From Trissonchulus latispiculum (lineage: Eukaryota > Nematoda > Enoplea > Enoplida > Ironidae), in assembly GCA_030248195.1 (NCBI GenBank), contig JASAND010011161.1:1-64000 (forward strand): a DNA stretch of 64,000 nucleotides, read 5' to 3'. The notes under the pieces were generated by a model that was given only the letters and a program-made list of their open reading frames with translations, made no database searches and was not told where the DNA came from. Below are positions 34,601 to 45,310 of this stretch, piece by piece (position 1 is the first letter of the stretch; each line of letters begins with the position of its first letter). The translations under genes were made by a program, and so were the position numbers.

Positions 34601-35503
34601 ATAATGTGGCTTTTTTGAATTCATTGTGACTTTCAGTTCGACTCCACCTTACATGGGCATCTGATACTTCGCATGCGTTGTAAAAGGACTTATTTCTTCA
34701 AGAAAGAATCATCGCTTTATTGCGCTTAGGTAGACATTTACGGCCAAAGCGCTCATGTTTTACGCTTGCCTATCCCGTATGCGCGTTAAACTGCAATATC
34801 ATGAGAAATACGTGAAGATAGGACATAGATATTGAATTGGCGTTGTACATACTATATTCCTGCTATGATGCCAACAACCTGGTCAAAGAGGAAATTCGGA
34901 CTAGGTATATAGACAATAGTTTGGCCATTCAAACATGCGCACCTCCCAGCCACGACAACGTAGACCTTCGCTATTAACACTGATTTTTAACCACTTTCCC
35001 CCTTACTCAGGCAGCTGCTTTTGGGCATATAGTTAGTCACTATATAGTGCCTTAAAAAACTGCTTTCATTTTTTTGCGCTCGAACCGGGACTTTACAGCA
35101 GTGACAGAAATTTACGGAAATCGGCCTGGAGCTGGTCCCAAGAAGGTAGGATAAAGTATGAAATTTCTCGGGAATGGATGCAAATATTATAGTGCCCTTT
35201 TGCACACAAGATGTCATGGTTATTGGCGGTTCATGTGGCAAATGGCAACTTTGAGTAGTGTGTGTAGGACAATTTTTGAATTTTTGATTCTTTATGATTG
35301 AAATTTCCAAAAATGACCAATTCGACCAAAGTTTAAGGTAGTCCTGCTCACTAACCAGAGCACCTAGAAACTCGGCGATTGTCGCGTTGGTGTTTGGACG
35401 TCTAGGGGTATCAACTACCAAAAGTAGAGCGAAATCCGTGAGGGTCGAGAAAATCTTGGCCAAGCCTTAACTGCGTTGGGTCGAAAATTTCAGACAGTGA
35501 CTC
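31679..35503. mobile_element. Large fold-back element B (3.8 kb)
   Basis: Outer ends GAGTCACTGTCTG (31679) and CAGACAGTGACTC (35503) are inverted, and pairing continues inward nearly to the centre at about 33.6 kb. Examples are 32120-32170 with 34470-34520 and 33250-33440 with 33770-33940. The arms are unequal. The left has about 480 bp extra (32470-32950). The right has about 200 bp (34660-34860) and about 380 bp (35015-35395) extra. AT microsatellites abut both ends. The central loop and inner arms are homologous to fold-back element A. No protein is recognisable. Confidence 0.85.

Positions 35504-35578
<75 letters not shown>
35504..35578. repeat. (AT)n microsatellite
   Basis: Nearly pure TA tract abutting the right end of fold-back element B. 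The opposite end has a similar tract. Confidence 0.95.
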
Positions 35579-35583
<5 letters not shown>

Positions 35584-35644
35584 AAATATAAACTTATATA
35601 TAAACTTTCTATTGGAAGTAAAATTTATATATATATATATATAT

Positions 35645-35702
35645 AGCCGAAGGTGACCTACCTCCGGCTCCGGATCCCACCTCCGTCCGCTGTCCGATCC
35701 CT
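35645..35702. repeat. Left member of a 60-bp inverted pair
   Basis: GCCGAAGGTGACCTACCTCC onward is the reverse complement of 38647-38704 apart from a few bases. The pair brackets the second RT element together with its AT-rich borders. Confidence 0.8.
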
Positions 35703-35733
35703 AATAATATATATATATCCCTAATATATATAT

Positions 35734-38243
35734 GTCAGCGTAAAACTGTAGAATCAGGAATTCTGCAGAATTACTGAAATTTTCAGGAATTCTACAGAAT
35801 CCCTGAACATTTCAGTAAAACTGTAGAATTACGGCGAAACTTGACTTATTCTACAGTTTTCCTGATATTTTCAGGAATTCTGTAGAATTCCGTCTTTCCT
35901 TCAGGAAAACTGTGGAATTATGGTTAAACTTGAATTATTCAACAGTTTTCCTGAAATTCTGAGGGATTCTGCAGAATACTGTGTTTATTTTCAGCACTCA
36001 TTCTCAAATTCAAATTTTCAGTACTCATATAGTTCCTTCCTTTTCTATTTCCCTGTACTTGGTTTGATTTTTTCGAAAATTATTTAACCATATAAGTTAA
36101 AATTTACTTTTTACAGTCAGTCAAACTTTTACAATCGACCAACGAAAGTTTTTAAATTATATACTCAATCAATCATTAAAGTTTGAAATCACCAATTATC
36201 AAAATATTTAATTTTTAACATTAGGTCAAACGTTACTACTTCCCCTACTTTTTTCTCACTTTTTAGAAGCAGTCAACCATTATTGAAATTTTAACTTACC
36301 AAATTAAAGTTTTAAAGTCTGACCAAAAAATTGCTTTGTTTATACTGATTTTTAATTTTTTATTTTTAATTTGAAAAAATTAAAATTCATCAAAAGAAGC
36401 CGAACATGGGCTAATTTTCCACCAAACAGGTAGTTGCGAACGTGTTTAAAAACAGTTTTGTTTGCATTGATTGAGATATGAAATAATGATTGCTTGTAAA
36501 CAGTTTGAAAAAGTACGAAATCTGATGTTGAAAAATTTAAAACATTATTATATATAATTGGTTATTTCGAAAAATTTAAAATATTATTATAATTGGTTAT
36601 TTCGAAAAATTTAAAAACATTTTTATAATTGGTTATTTCAAATTTTAATGTTTGAATACGTTTGTTTAATATTCAAATACGACTTACATAACTTATTAAG
36701 CAGTTATAAGGAAAAGTTTGTGTTTACTCCTGTAGATAAGGCATCACAAAATATAGCTATCATTTGTAAAGAATTTTACATTTATTCTGTATTTAAGGAA
36801 CTAGGAATACTAAATACTACAAACAACAACACTTATCGTGAAATTCAACCAGATAATGAAAATAGTATAATAAATAGAATAAATGCATTTTGTAAATCTC
36901 TTAATATCAGCTGTAATGACAACAACAAACTATCATTTATCTATATAATTCCAAAATTTCACAAAACTCCCATAAAATTCAGAACTATAATAGCTAGTCG
37001 TAACACTTCTTGCAGTCCTCTTTTAATTACTCTAGATAAAATATTCAAGCTTATTTCCATAAGTAGAAATAGGCGAAGTAAAATATTGGAATGTACTACA
37101 AACTGTAATCCTTTTTGGATCATCGATAGCAATAAACCTATACTAAAAACACTACAACAGTAAAATGGAAATAAAATGGCCCAAACAATTAATACTTATG
37201 ACTTTGCTACCTTGTATACTACATTGCAGCATAACACTATCATTTCTGCTTTAAGCCATATAATAAACAATGATATGACTAACCGTATTCATATACGATA
37301 TGGCAAAGCGTATTGGGGAAACGGTGCACCTAAATATACTACATACACTAAAACCGATATTATAAATATGTTACATTTTTTAAATGCTGCCCCAACAATA
37401 GCTAATCTAACCTTAAGCTATTTTGAGCATAAATTTATAACCGATAAAGATAATTCACACCTGGCTAAGTTTCTTATCTACGTATATAGATACATTGACG
37501 ATGTCACAACCATTAATGACCACAACGTCTTGGAAAGAAATCAAACTAAAATTTATCCCCCAGATTTAGAACTAAATAAAGTTAATTCAAGTAATAAAGA
37601 AGCGAATGTACTGGACTTAAACATAAGTATCTCTAATGAAACTTTCACTACTAAAATGTATGACAAAAGGGAAGATTTCGATTTTTGTACTTACAAATTC
37701 CCTCCCTGTATCGCATCGTAGGTGTTGATTCATATTTGTTATCTATTGTACCCTCAGTATTTTGAGTAGCTTGCTTATGCATAGTAATCCTTTACCCCTA
37801 GGATGTTTTATGCACAGAATATATTATGTTTCTTATTGGCCTATGTGTATGTTCTTATTGGTACCTATCGTTCTAAAAATTTTCTCTTGGTTGATCGTAA
37901 AATAATTGTAAAAGGTTGGCTGACTATATTTGAAACAACAGGAACTGTATGAGCATTGAAAATTTGAATTTGATAATGAAAATTGAAAATAAAAACGGTA
38001 TTCTGCGGAATTCCTCAAAATTTGAGGAAAACTGTTGAATAATTCAAGTTTAACCATAGTTCCACAGTTTTCCTGAACAAAATAAGGAATTCTACAGAAT
38101 CCCTGAAAATATCAGGAAAACTGTAGAATAAATCAAGTTTCGCCGTAATTCTACAGTTTTACTGAAATGGTCAGGAATTCTGTAGAATTCCTGAAAATTT
38201 CAGTAATTCTGCAGAATTCCTGATTCTACCGTTTTACGGTGAC
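35734..38243 (+). mobile_element. RT element with long inverted repeats, copy 2
   Basis: Same structure as 25792-28362 but with a full-length left inverted repeat (35734 to about 35990), which pairs with about 37985-38243. Both arms are rich in GAATTC-centred palindromes. The interior is almost identical to copy 1, indicating recent amplification or gene conversion. AT repeats flank both ends. Confidence 0.8.
36648..37721 (+). pseudogene. Penelope/TERT-related reverse transcriptase, disrupted (copy 2)
   Basis: Same protein as copy 1 but inactivated differently. A T-to-A change makes TAA at 37161-37163 (CAACAGTAAAATGG against CAACAGTTAAATGG). A 68-bp deletion near 37382 removes the GIPMGTN part of motif B. 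The deletion also removes the frameshift region of copy 1, so the frame continues unbroken to 37721. Motif C (YRYIDDV) remains. Confidence 0.75.
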
Positions 38244-38280
38244 ATATATATAGAAGCATATCATGTCCTTTGTGGAGCAT

Positions 38281-38446
38281 GCGCCACATAGATTTCCTAT
38301 GTGGACGCAGCTGAGCTTAGGCTTAAAAAATGGCTTAGGCTTAGACGTGTAAAAGCACGCTCTGTGCTTAGCCTAACACGCTCTCGGTAACTCGGTAAGC
38401 CTAAAAAGCCATTTGCGCCACATAGATTGCCTATGTGGACGCAGCT
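38281..38446. repeat. Two copies of a CCACATAG hairpin
   Basis: GCGCCACATAGATT(T/G)CCTATGTGGACGCAGCT occurs at 38281-38313 and 38414-38446. Each pairs CCACATAG with CTATGTGG. Between them lie inverted GGCTTAGGCTTAGA/GTGCTTAGCC phrases. Confidence 0.7.
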
Positions 38447-38464
38447 CACATAGGCGGTTGCACA

Positions 38465-38516
38465 CTGTATACCCTATGTGGACGCAATTTTTGCGTCCAC
38501 ATGGGGTATACAGTGG
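38465..38516. repeat. Long hairpin
   Basis: CACTGTATACCC then TATGTGGACGCAA pairs with TTGCGTCCACAT then GGGGTATACAGTG, a stem of about 24 bp with a minimal loop. It contains the same TATGTGGACGC word as the two upstream hairpins. Confidence 0.75.
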
Positions 38517-38561
38517 GAATTGCGTCCACAAATGGGGTGTTTTACATTTATATTATATATG

Positions 38562-38649
<88 letters not shown>
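38562..38649. repeat. (AT)n microsatellite
   Basis: Nearly pure TA tract. Confidence 0.95.
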
Positions 38650-38651
<2 letters not shown>

Positions 38652-38704
38652 GGATCGGACAGCGGGCGGAGGAGGGATCCGGAGCCGGAGGTAGGTCACC
38701 TTCG
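38647..38704. repeat. Right member of a 60-bp inverted pair
   Basis: TTAGGGATCGGACAGCGGGC ... GGTAGGTCACCTTCGGC, inverted relative to 35645-35702. Confidence 0.8.
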
Positions 38705-39540
38705 GCTGGAGCCGGAGGTAGACTAAGAATGATACTAAATTTTAAAAACTGTTTATGGAATTCTGAACTTAATTTTCGCAGCGTTTGGCTGTATTGTCAT
38801 TGTCGATCTTCGGCCACTATAGAAAACAAGCATCTGAATATTTTAATGCATTTAAATATATGATGATTACAGGTTTTTATAAATTTCAAATGTGCTTTTT
38901 AGTGTGTTCAGTAAGAAAATGTTTTGTAAAACCCTGTGTTTTCCCTGAAATTCACTTTTTCTCAATATAAACCCGTTTTCCACGGTTTTTACAGCACTTG
39001 TAACTATATATACATATGTAGTTACATATGTGTAACTTTCGCTTGCTACGTACTGAATAAAAATAAAACACATATACACTCGTCGAAGATTTGCTTTTGA
39101 ATAGCCCCTCAGACGTTGAGAATGTTTTAGAGACAGCGATAATTTTGGTCTCAGAATCTTTTAAACTTTTACATTTCGACAATAAATTGTATATATTTCT
39201 GCGATTTCCTGAAATTTGAAACATGTGTATATATAAATTACGTTCAACGTGCTTTTTCTATTGGCAGCGTTGCTTAAAATAATGAAGGCTATACCATACC
39301 GACAGTATGTGCTCAACTATATGCACAAACTAAAGCAAACAGAAGTGAAATATAGCGAGATGTTATCTTTACGCTTCAGGTGGAAATTAGAGTGTGCTTT
39401 TGGGCGTTTATTAAAATTTCGTGTGCTTTTTTAAAAGTGTAAGGCATAATAAAAAACAAACAATCAGTGGATGCTTAATATATAATATCGTTCATTGAAA
39501 CTTTCTATTGGAAGTAAAATTTAGCTCATTTGCGTATTGA
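38705..39540. other. AT-rich spacer, no gene seen
   Basis: No exon recognised. At 39498-39522 the phrase AAACTTTCTATTGGAAGTAA (plus a few bases) repeats the sequence at 35603-35627 in the same orientation, just outside the RT element and its inverted pair. Confidence 0.45.
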
Positions 39541-39945
39541 TGGGCAGGCGCGTAACCAGGGGGGGGGAAATGGGGGAATTCCCCCCCGAAATTTTGTTGC
39601 CACCCAGGAATTTTTTCCTTCCATGTGTAGAACGTCTATTTTTCAAAAAGATTTCGCGCCTTCGGCGCGTATTTATTTAAATTTTACCTTCATAATATGG
39701 ATTTGGAACGCCAAAAATGAGTTCTAAATACCCTATTGGGTGTGATTGGCCCAGTTTGTGCATCATTTGCGTGCATGAAAACGTATTGAACCTCATTTCG
39801 CTTCTTTAATTCAAAGAATGCTTTGAAAAAATTCCTCAGCCGTTACAAATTTGAAAAATTTTTCAACTTCTGGGGGGCGATGCCCCCCAGACTCCCAGCC
39901 AAATTTTGGCATTCCCCCCTCGAAAATTTTTTCTGGCTACGCTAG
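39541..39945. repeat. Repeat remnant with CGCGTAACCAGGGGGG ends
   Basis: The left end GGCGCGTAACCAGGGGGGG and the right end CCCCCCTCG ... TCTGGCTACGCTAG are roughly inverted. The interior carries CGCGCCTTCGGCGCG, a palindrome also seen at 29193-29211 and 54261-54275. It is probably a decayed DNA-transposon relative. Confidence 0.45.
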
Positions 39946-39949
39946 TGGT

Positions 39950-40300
39950 GATGGACACCGGATATTTTTTCCGGATATCCGCCTATTTTGCGTTAACGGA
40001 TATCCGGATATCCGGTTATCCGCCTATTCCAAACTTAATTTCAAGAAAATGTTTCGATTTTGAAGTTAAATTTTCAATTTTTCGGCAGGTAGTGAATGTC
40101 TGTCATACAACCAAGCAGCTACCTTTCTTTCAAAAATATTTTCAGAGGAATGTTTGAAAAATATTTTAAAATTTTTGAAATTTTCGTAAAAATTTGCTAA
40201 TTTTTCCTTGTTTTGACTGAATGTACACGGATATCCGGATATCCGGATATTTTTCTCAAATCGGATATTATCCGGATATAAAAATTATCCCGGATAAATA
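39950..40300. repeat. GGATATCC motif cluster
   Basis: At least ten GGATATCC/CGGATA words lie in two clusters (39955-40030 and 40225-40300). This resembles the subterminal palindromic arrays of the hAT-like elements at 54 and 57 kb, but I find no clean inverted ends here. Confidence 0.5.
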
Positions 40301-41985
40301 TTATTATATTATTATATAATATATAAATTATTATTATTATATAAATTTTATTATTATAAAAAATTAAAAAATAAAATTCCAGTGCATAATTTGAATGTGT
40401 ATTAAGTGCAAATAGACGATGTAACTAGATGGCGGCTGGCGCAGCCCAGAAATAAAAGTAAAAATGTATAAATACGAGCCGAAGCCACGAAAATGTTTTA
40501 GAAAATTACAATTTTTACTTAAAAATCAATAAAATTTAAATGGATTTTCGTAGAAAAATGTAGGCCACTTGGCCTCAACGGCCAAAATTATTTATTCCAT
40601 CGACTCCTAAATTTAGGCCATGGCCTAAGCTATGGCCTAAAAAAACCTTGGCTACAGGGCTCAACTCTAGCGTAGATACGGGGGCGCGGGGGTTGCGGCA
40701 GCCCTCCCCGAAATAATGGCTTTGCCCCCTGAAAACATTGTGCAAAAGAAATTTTACGCCCGCGCGGCGTTTAACTTTATTAGAAACATGCACAAATTGT
40801 ATAACATTAATGCTTCAAATTAGCTCAGCATAGATGCATTTTCTACACCATAAGAATTGTCTTATAGTTCTATATTATAAGACTAAGTCAAACTAGACTA
40901 GGCAAAACAGACCCATCGGTAAAACTCGTTTGGCTTCGGCTGTTTCATTCTTGTGCTCAGTGGTGTGGTGTTCTGTTGATGTTTGGTCGTGTGTTTCCAT
41001 TGTTGGTGTTTGCCCCATTAGCGATTTGTTGTCCGTTGTGGGTATTCCCTTTGGCTTGTTTGTTGTTGTAGGTGTTTGTTTAGGGTTGGAGCAAATTGGA
41101 AGCGCAAAATGCAGCATCAGAGCACCTAAAGACTAGCCAGAGTGGGCCTGGAGTACGGAAAGCGGTAAAGTCAGAGCATGGTGAAGAAACTAGATACGGA
41201 AATACTCAACTTCGTAACAGGTTAGGAGTGAGCGGAGCAAATGATGAGCAATACTGAGAAGAAAGTAAGAGCATTCAGAAGCAGTTGCCTAGTAAACTTC
41301 AGGCATTGGAACAAATAGGCTCACAATTGAAGCAATTTGAGAGACGTACGGATTCATACAGATCAAGTTAGAAATACGTAATGTGTGTTTTGAGCAATCG
41401 TGAACCCCACTGGAGCAGCCTAGGAGTAAGTAAGATCTGTTTTGGAGCAGAACATTCGAGAGCAAGCGCGAGTTGTGTCGGAGCAGGGCAAAACTAACTA
41501 CAGAGCTTGTCGTAGGTGCAAACCTATTAGTTAAAATGTGACGCGGAAATTGGCCATTGTATTGCAGGTAAGAGCAATGAAAGGATTGGCTAAACAGCTT
41601 CGACTGCTGCTATTCAGATTTCGAGCAGTCTCGGGTTCAAATTTTCAAATGGCTTAAATTTTTTGCTTGTGTTTTACAAATCAAACTGTTTTGCTGTAGT
41701 GCCGCTTTAGTATCTGTTATATTGAGTTGGGTATTTAGCTACAATATTTCAGTAATAAATTCCTAAATAGATAATCCTGCCAACCCAAACCCTATCCCTA
41801 TCTTATCCTACTAAGCCAAACTTAGCAATCTGCAAACTCATCCAAATTTTGACCCGCTTACTCATTTTCATTTTGGGCGTCCAATAAAAATCTACGCACA
41901 AATAACTTTTGCTTCAAAGAATGTACATTAAGCTATAGTTCTGATCATGCATACATGGTACGACACGGAAAATCAGCTGGTAAGG
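40301..41985. other. No gene seen
   Basis: AT-rich microsatellite-like start (40300-40370), a GC-rich fragment at 40660-40780 (GATACGGGGGCGCGGGGGTT), then unremarkable sequence. No coding frame, splice pair or RNA gene recognised. Confidence 0.4.
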
Positions 41986-41989
41986 TTTG

Positions 41990-42480
41990 AGCGTTAAGCT
42001 CGGCTGGTCCTTGTCAGATCGTGTGGGTACACATATACAGCATGGAGCTCTGAAAATAGAAAGAAACTAAGCTCATTTTTTAATTCTACGACACTGAAAA
42101 CCCCACCCCCTATATAAAGTTTTCCCGAAGAATTTGGACAAGTTTTTATTTTAAGCTTGGGTCGACCGTGGTTTCGGTCGAGGGTCATTCAGGGCACGGA
42201 GCTTAAGCAACAGAGGAAAATGAACATCATTTTCGAATTCTACGACCCTGAAAACCCCCTATATAAAGTTTTTCCAGAGAATTTGGACAATTTTCAATTT
42301 TAAGCTTGGGTCAGCAAAGGTTCCGGGCAAGAGTCACGTAGAGCACGGAGCTTACGTAGAATAGGAAAACTAGTATCATTTTCGAAATCAGTGACCTTGA
42401 AAGCCCCTTATACAAAGTTTTGCCGAAGAATTTGGACAATTTTCAGTTTTAAGCTTGGGTCGACCGTGGTTCCGGTCGGC
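41990..42480. repeat. About three tandem units of about 155 bp
   Basis: Phrases recur in register: GGAGCTC/GGAGCTT near 42042, 42198 and 42346; CCTATATAAAGTTTT near 42107, 42254 and 42405; and TTTTAAGCTTGGGTC near 42150, 42298 and 42450. Units differ by 10-20 percent by eye. It looks like a small satellite. CTATATAAAG is TATA-like in each unit. Confidence 0.8.
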
Positions 42481-43400
42481 CACAGCGCTGCCTCCAGCGC
42501 CTCCGCGCTTCTCCCTCCTCCACCCCCTAATGCCTCAGCGCCTCCGCGCCTCCGCGCCTCCTCCACCTCCTCAACCCCCTAAAACTACAGCATTTGCCCG
42601 TCCCTTACTACTCTTTTTTTTCTTTTAAAAGAATCTTTCTTTAAAATCTTCTTTTCTTTAAAGTCAAATATGAGCGTAGCTATACAGTGAGTCCTCCTAT
42701 CGTGAAGTTAGCTCCACGGTTTTATCCCTGACAGAGGGTATGGAATTTTGAAGCGGCTTCGAAACGGGTGTCCAATGGTCGGGCGTTAGGCTTTTGCCAC
42801 AGTACCTCTATTGCGAGGAATATAATCTGGACATTCTGATAGTCTTGTAGAACATGCACACTTATGGCAATTGTTGAGTAATCTGAACTCCCCGTTCACG
42901 ACAAAACGGTCAGCTATCTTGAATTGGCGTTGGGTGAGATATGAATATAGTTTTTCGTGCTAAAAGTGCTTTCCTTCAGTATTAGCTTTGATTGCTCAAC
43001 TTGGAACCTACGTCTGTCCCGAAATTGATTTGTATTTGGTTCTAGAGATTCCGTAGAAAGTCATGTTTTGATACTGGACTATTATTTTGAGCCCATTTTA
43101 TTTCTTTTCGCATTTATTTCGTCGGTGTATTGCCACACCCTTTTTTGGTGTGCGACAGTTGTGCACACTTAATGGCTTCACGCCTAATAAAAATAAACTG
43201 GTTCGACCTGGTTCATTCTCTACATTTGACCAAACAGGCTCCAATTTATTATGAGCACAGTCGAAACTTTTCAAATACAATATTTTGGTGATCTGAAACC
43301 AGTCCTGGAGTTTATGCTGCAAACAAGTTTTAGTCATTGTTTTCTTAGGACCGGTTTCTTTTAAAGTATAAAATGACCGAATTAAACGTAATAGAAATCA
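42481..43400. other. C-rich low-complexity patch and spacer
   Basis: 42480-42590 is a CCTCCGCGC/CCTCCACC low-complexity run. The rest holds no recognised feature. Confidence 0.45.
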
Positions 43401-43850
43401 GCGGGGTTAAATCTTGAAAGCTGTTTATTTGATGCTGGATTAACCTAAAATTATAATTAATTCAATTAGTCAGACTGCTTTAATCCGAATCCGCCTGATG
43501 AAACTCTGTGATTAAACATTTTAATCCGCTAACAGCTTTTAACTCGTTTAATCCTTGTTGCCGCTCGAGGAATAAAACTAGTTGAAAATGCAACAGTCGG
43601 ATTAATATTAATCTTTGAAGAAGCAACAAGTAAACTGACCGGATTAAAATTAACACATGACTTTTATTCCAAAGTAAGATTAAAGAAATAGGGCTACATA
43701 AAAAGCTTAATCCTTGGTGTATTAAGGAAAGGATTAAATTTAATCTGATGAACTCATTTAACTCTATGGATTAAATTTTTGCCCCAATCCGAGATGCTGT
43801 GTTTAGTGCATATTAACTTAAATCTTTAGCCTTTAAGGAAATAGACCCTT
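43400..43850. repeat. GGATTAAA motif cluster
   Basis: More than ten GGATTAA/TTAATCC words occur on both strands in 450 bp. This is the kind of dispersed short-motif array seen inside MITE-like elements. No inverted ends were established. Confidence 0.45.
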
Positions 43851-44548
43851 AGTACACAACCGATACACCGACTTGGTTGTTATGGCTGGACAGAAGACAT
43901 CAAAAAGACATCAGAAGACAGAAGACTCTTTGCCTCTTAACCGTTAAAAGACCATTAAAAGGGTTATTATCTCGCCGTTGAACGAAATTCATGCTTGAGA
44001 TGTATAGAAGAAATTATATAAGCAAAATTTCGCAAAGTTGTGTTGTATGTATGAGTGTTGCTCACCGGCTCTGCCAGAGGGTTACCGCAGGCTGAGAACG
44101 GGCTGGACGGTCAGATACAGTTTTGACAGATTTTCCGCCCTATCGCTTTTTACCGGCAACTGGCATTAAACTGTCAAATTTTTCAAATACCTGCTTCATA
44201 TACACCATGCCACAGGTATTGCAAGAGGAGAAGCTTATGAAACACATGGCGACATCTTTCTGGGTTTCAGCAAAAATTGCCGAATTTGGCCAAATTTTAA
44301 AATGCTCTCAGTTGCTCGATGGCATATTAAACTATGCGGACTAGGAGGAATGGGTGGAGAACTGCATTTAATTATTCCTACAAATTGTGGATAATTCTGC
44401 ACAATTATTAAACAATAGATTACGAATAATTTATTTTAATTAATACACCAATTAATTCACCTATTATGCTTATTAGTATATACTGTGTCAGCTTATCCTA
44501 TCCTTTATTGTGAACTTCAATTGAAATATTTTACTGGAAAGGCAGAGT

Positions 44549-44636
<88 letters not shown>

Positions 44637-45124
44637 ACATCTATTTATTAAAATAATATTAGAAATTATCTAAAGGTTCTAAAGCAGAATTAATTAAAAT
44701 ACTGTTTAATCTCTATTTGCCATAATGGTTATGTACAGTTTCTGTATCATATGAAGTGGGCATTCAATTCTTCCAAGCAGGAAGCAAAACTTTTGTTTGA
44801 AACAAGTCAGCTTCATTCTGTTATCAGTTCATGACCAATCTACGGTGTCGCCATGAACAGCAGTATGTCGATCTCGATAAAATTGATCTTAATTAATCAA
44901 TTTATCTGGCATGAAACGATCAGTCAGATAACACCCTAACAAAATCGATGAGATTTCTAATCGATCGGCTGATTACGGAACGGTTTCCTGGTTGTAAGAT
45001 TCCGTGCTCCATAAGTCTCAGTTAGATCACGTACTGCCAACGAATATCAGTAGTTCTGATGGGATGGAAGAATCCTGCTAACTGGTTCAGTTCCCACTGG
45101 AAGAATGTGTGATACTCTGATCGT
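43851..45124. other. Spacer downstream of the TMEM145-like gene
   Basis: Contains an (AT)n tract at 44551-44631 and AATAAA on the minus strand at 44644-44649, a candidate poly(A) signal about 475 bp past the stop of the spliced form. No other gene seen. Confidence 0.45.
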
Positions 45125-45310
45125 TTATGAATCCTGAGAGCTTCCTGGAGATATTGTACCACCATTATCCTCACCGTCGTACAGTTGTGTATAGGCTGGT
45201 GGCAGCTGTTCTACGGAGGTTGAGGAAACTGCGGTTGCATTGCTGGCTCGGGCTTCAACCGCGCTGCCTGTGGCCCGGTGTCTTCGAAGGGCAAATGGAT
45301 CGCGGGCAGT
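45125..45310 (-). CDS. TMEM145-like exon 14 (C-terminal tail)
   Basis: 61 codons, TAA at 45125-45127, phase 0. The acceptor is TTACATTTCAG|ACT. The tail is cytosolic-looking and Ser/Ala-rich with [13 protein letters not shown], a PPxY-type WW-domain ligand. It has no obvious family alignment, as expected for a variable tail, but its open frame and phase support it. Confidence 0.75.
   Translation of the reverse strand, partial: TARDPFALRRHRATGSAVEARASNATAVSSTSVEQLPPAYTQLYDGEDNGGTISPGSSQDS

Noticed and set aside
34987..35463. Minus-strand frame of 158 codons in fold-back element B
   Set aside because: No domain recognised, the frame spans an arm-specific block, and the paired arm lacks it.
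40560..40680. Possible hAT end (AGGGCTCAACTCTA) with GGCC palindromes
   Set aside because: Only one end found; no matching TIR or 8-bp duplication nearby.
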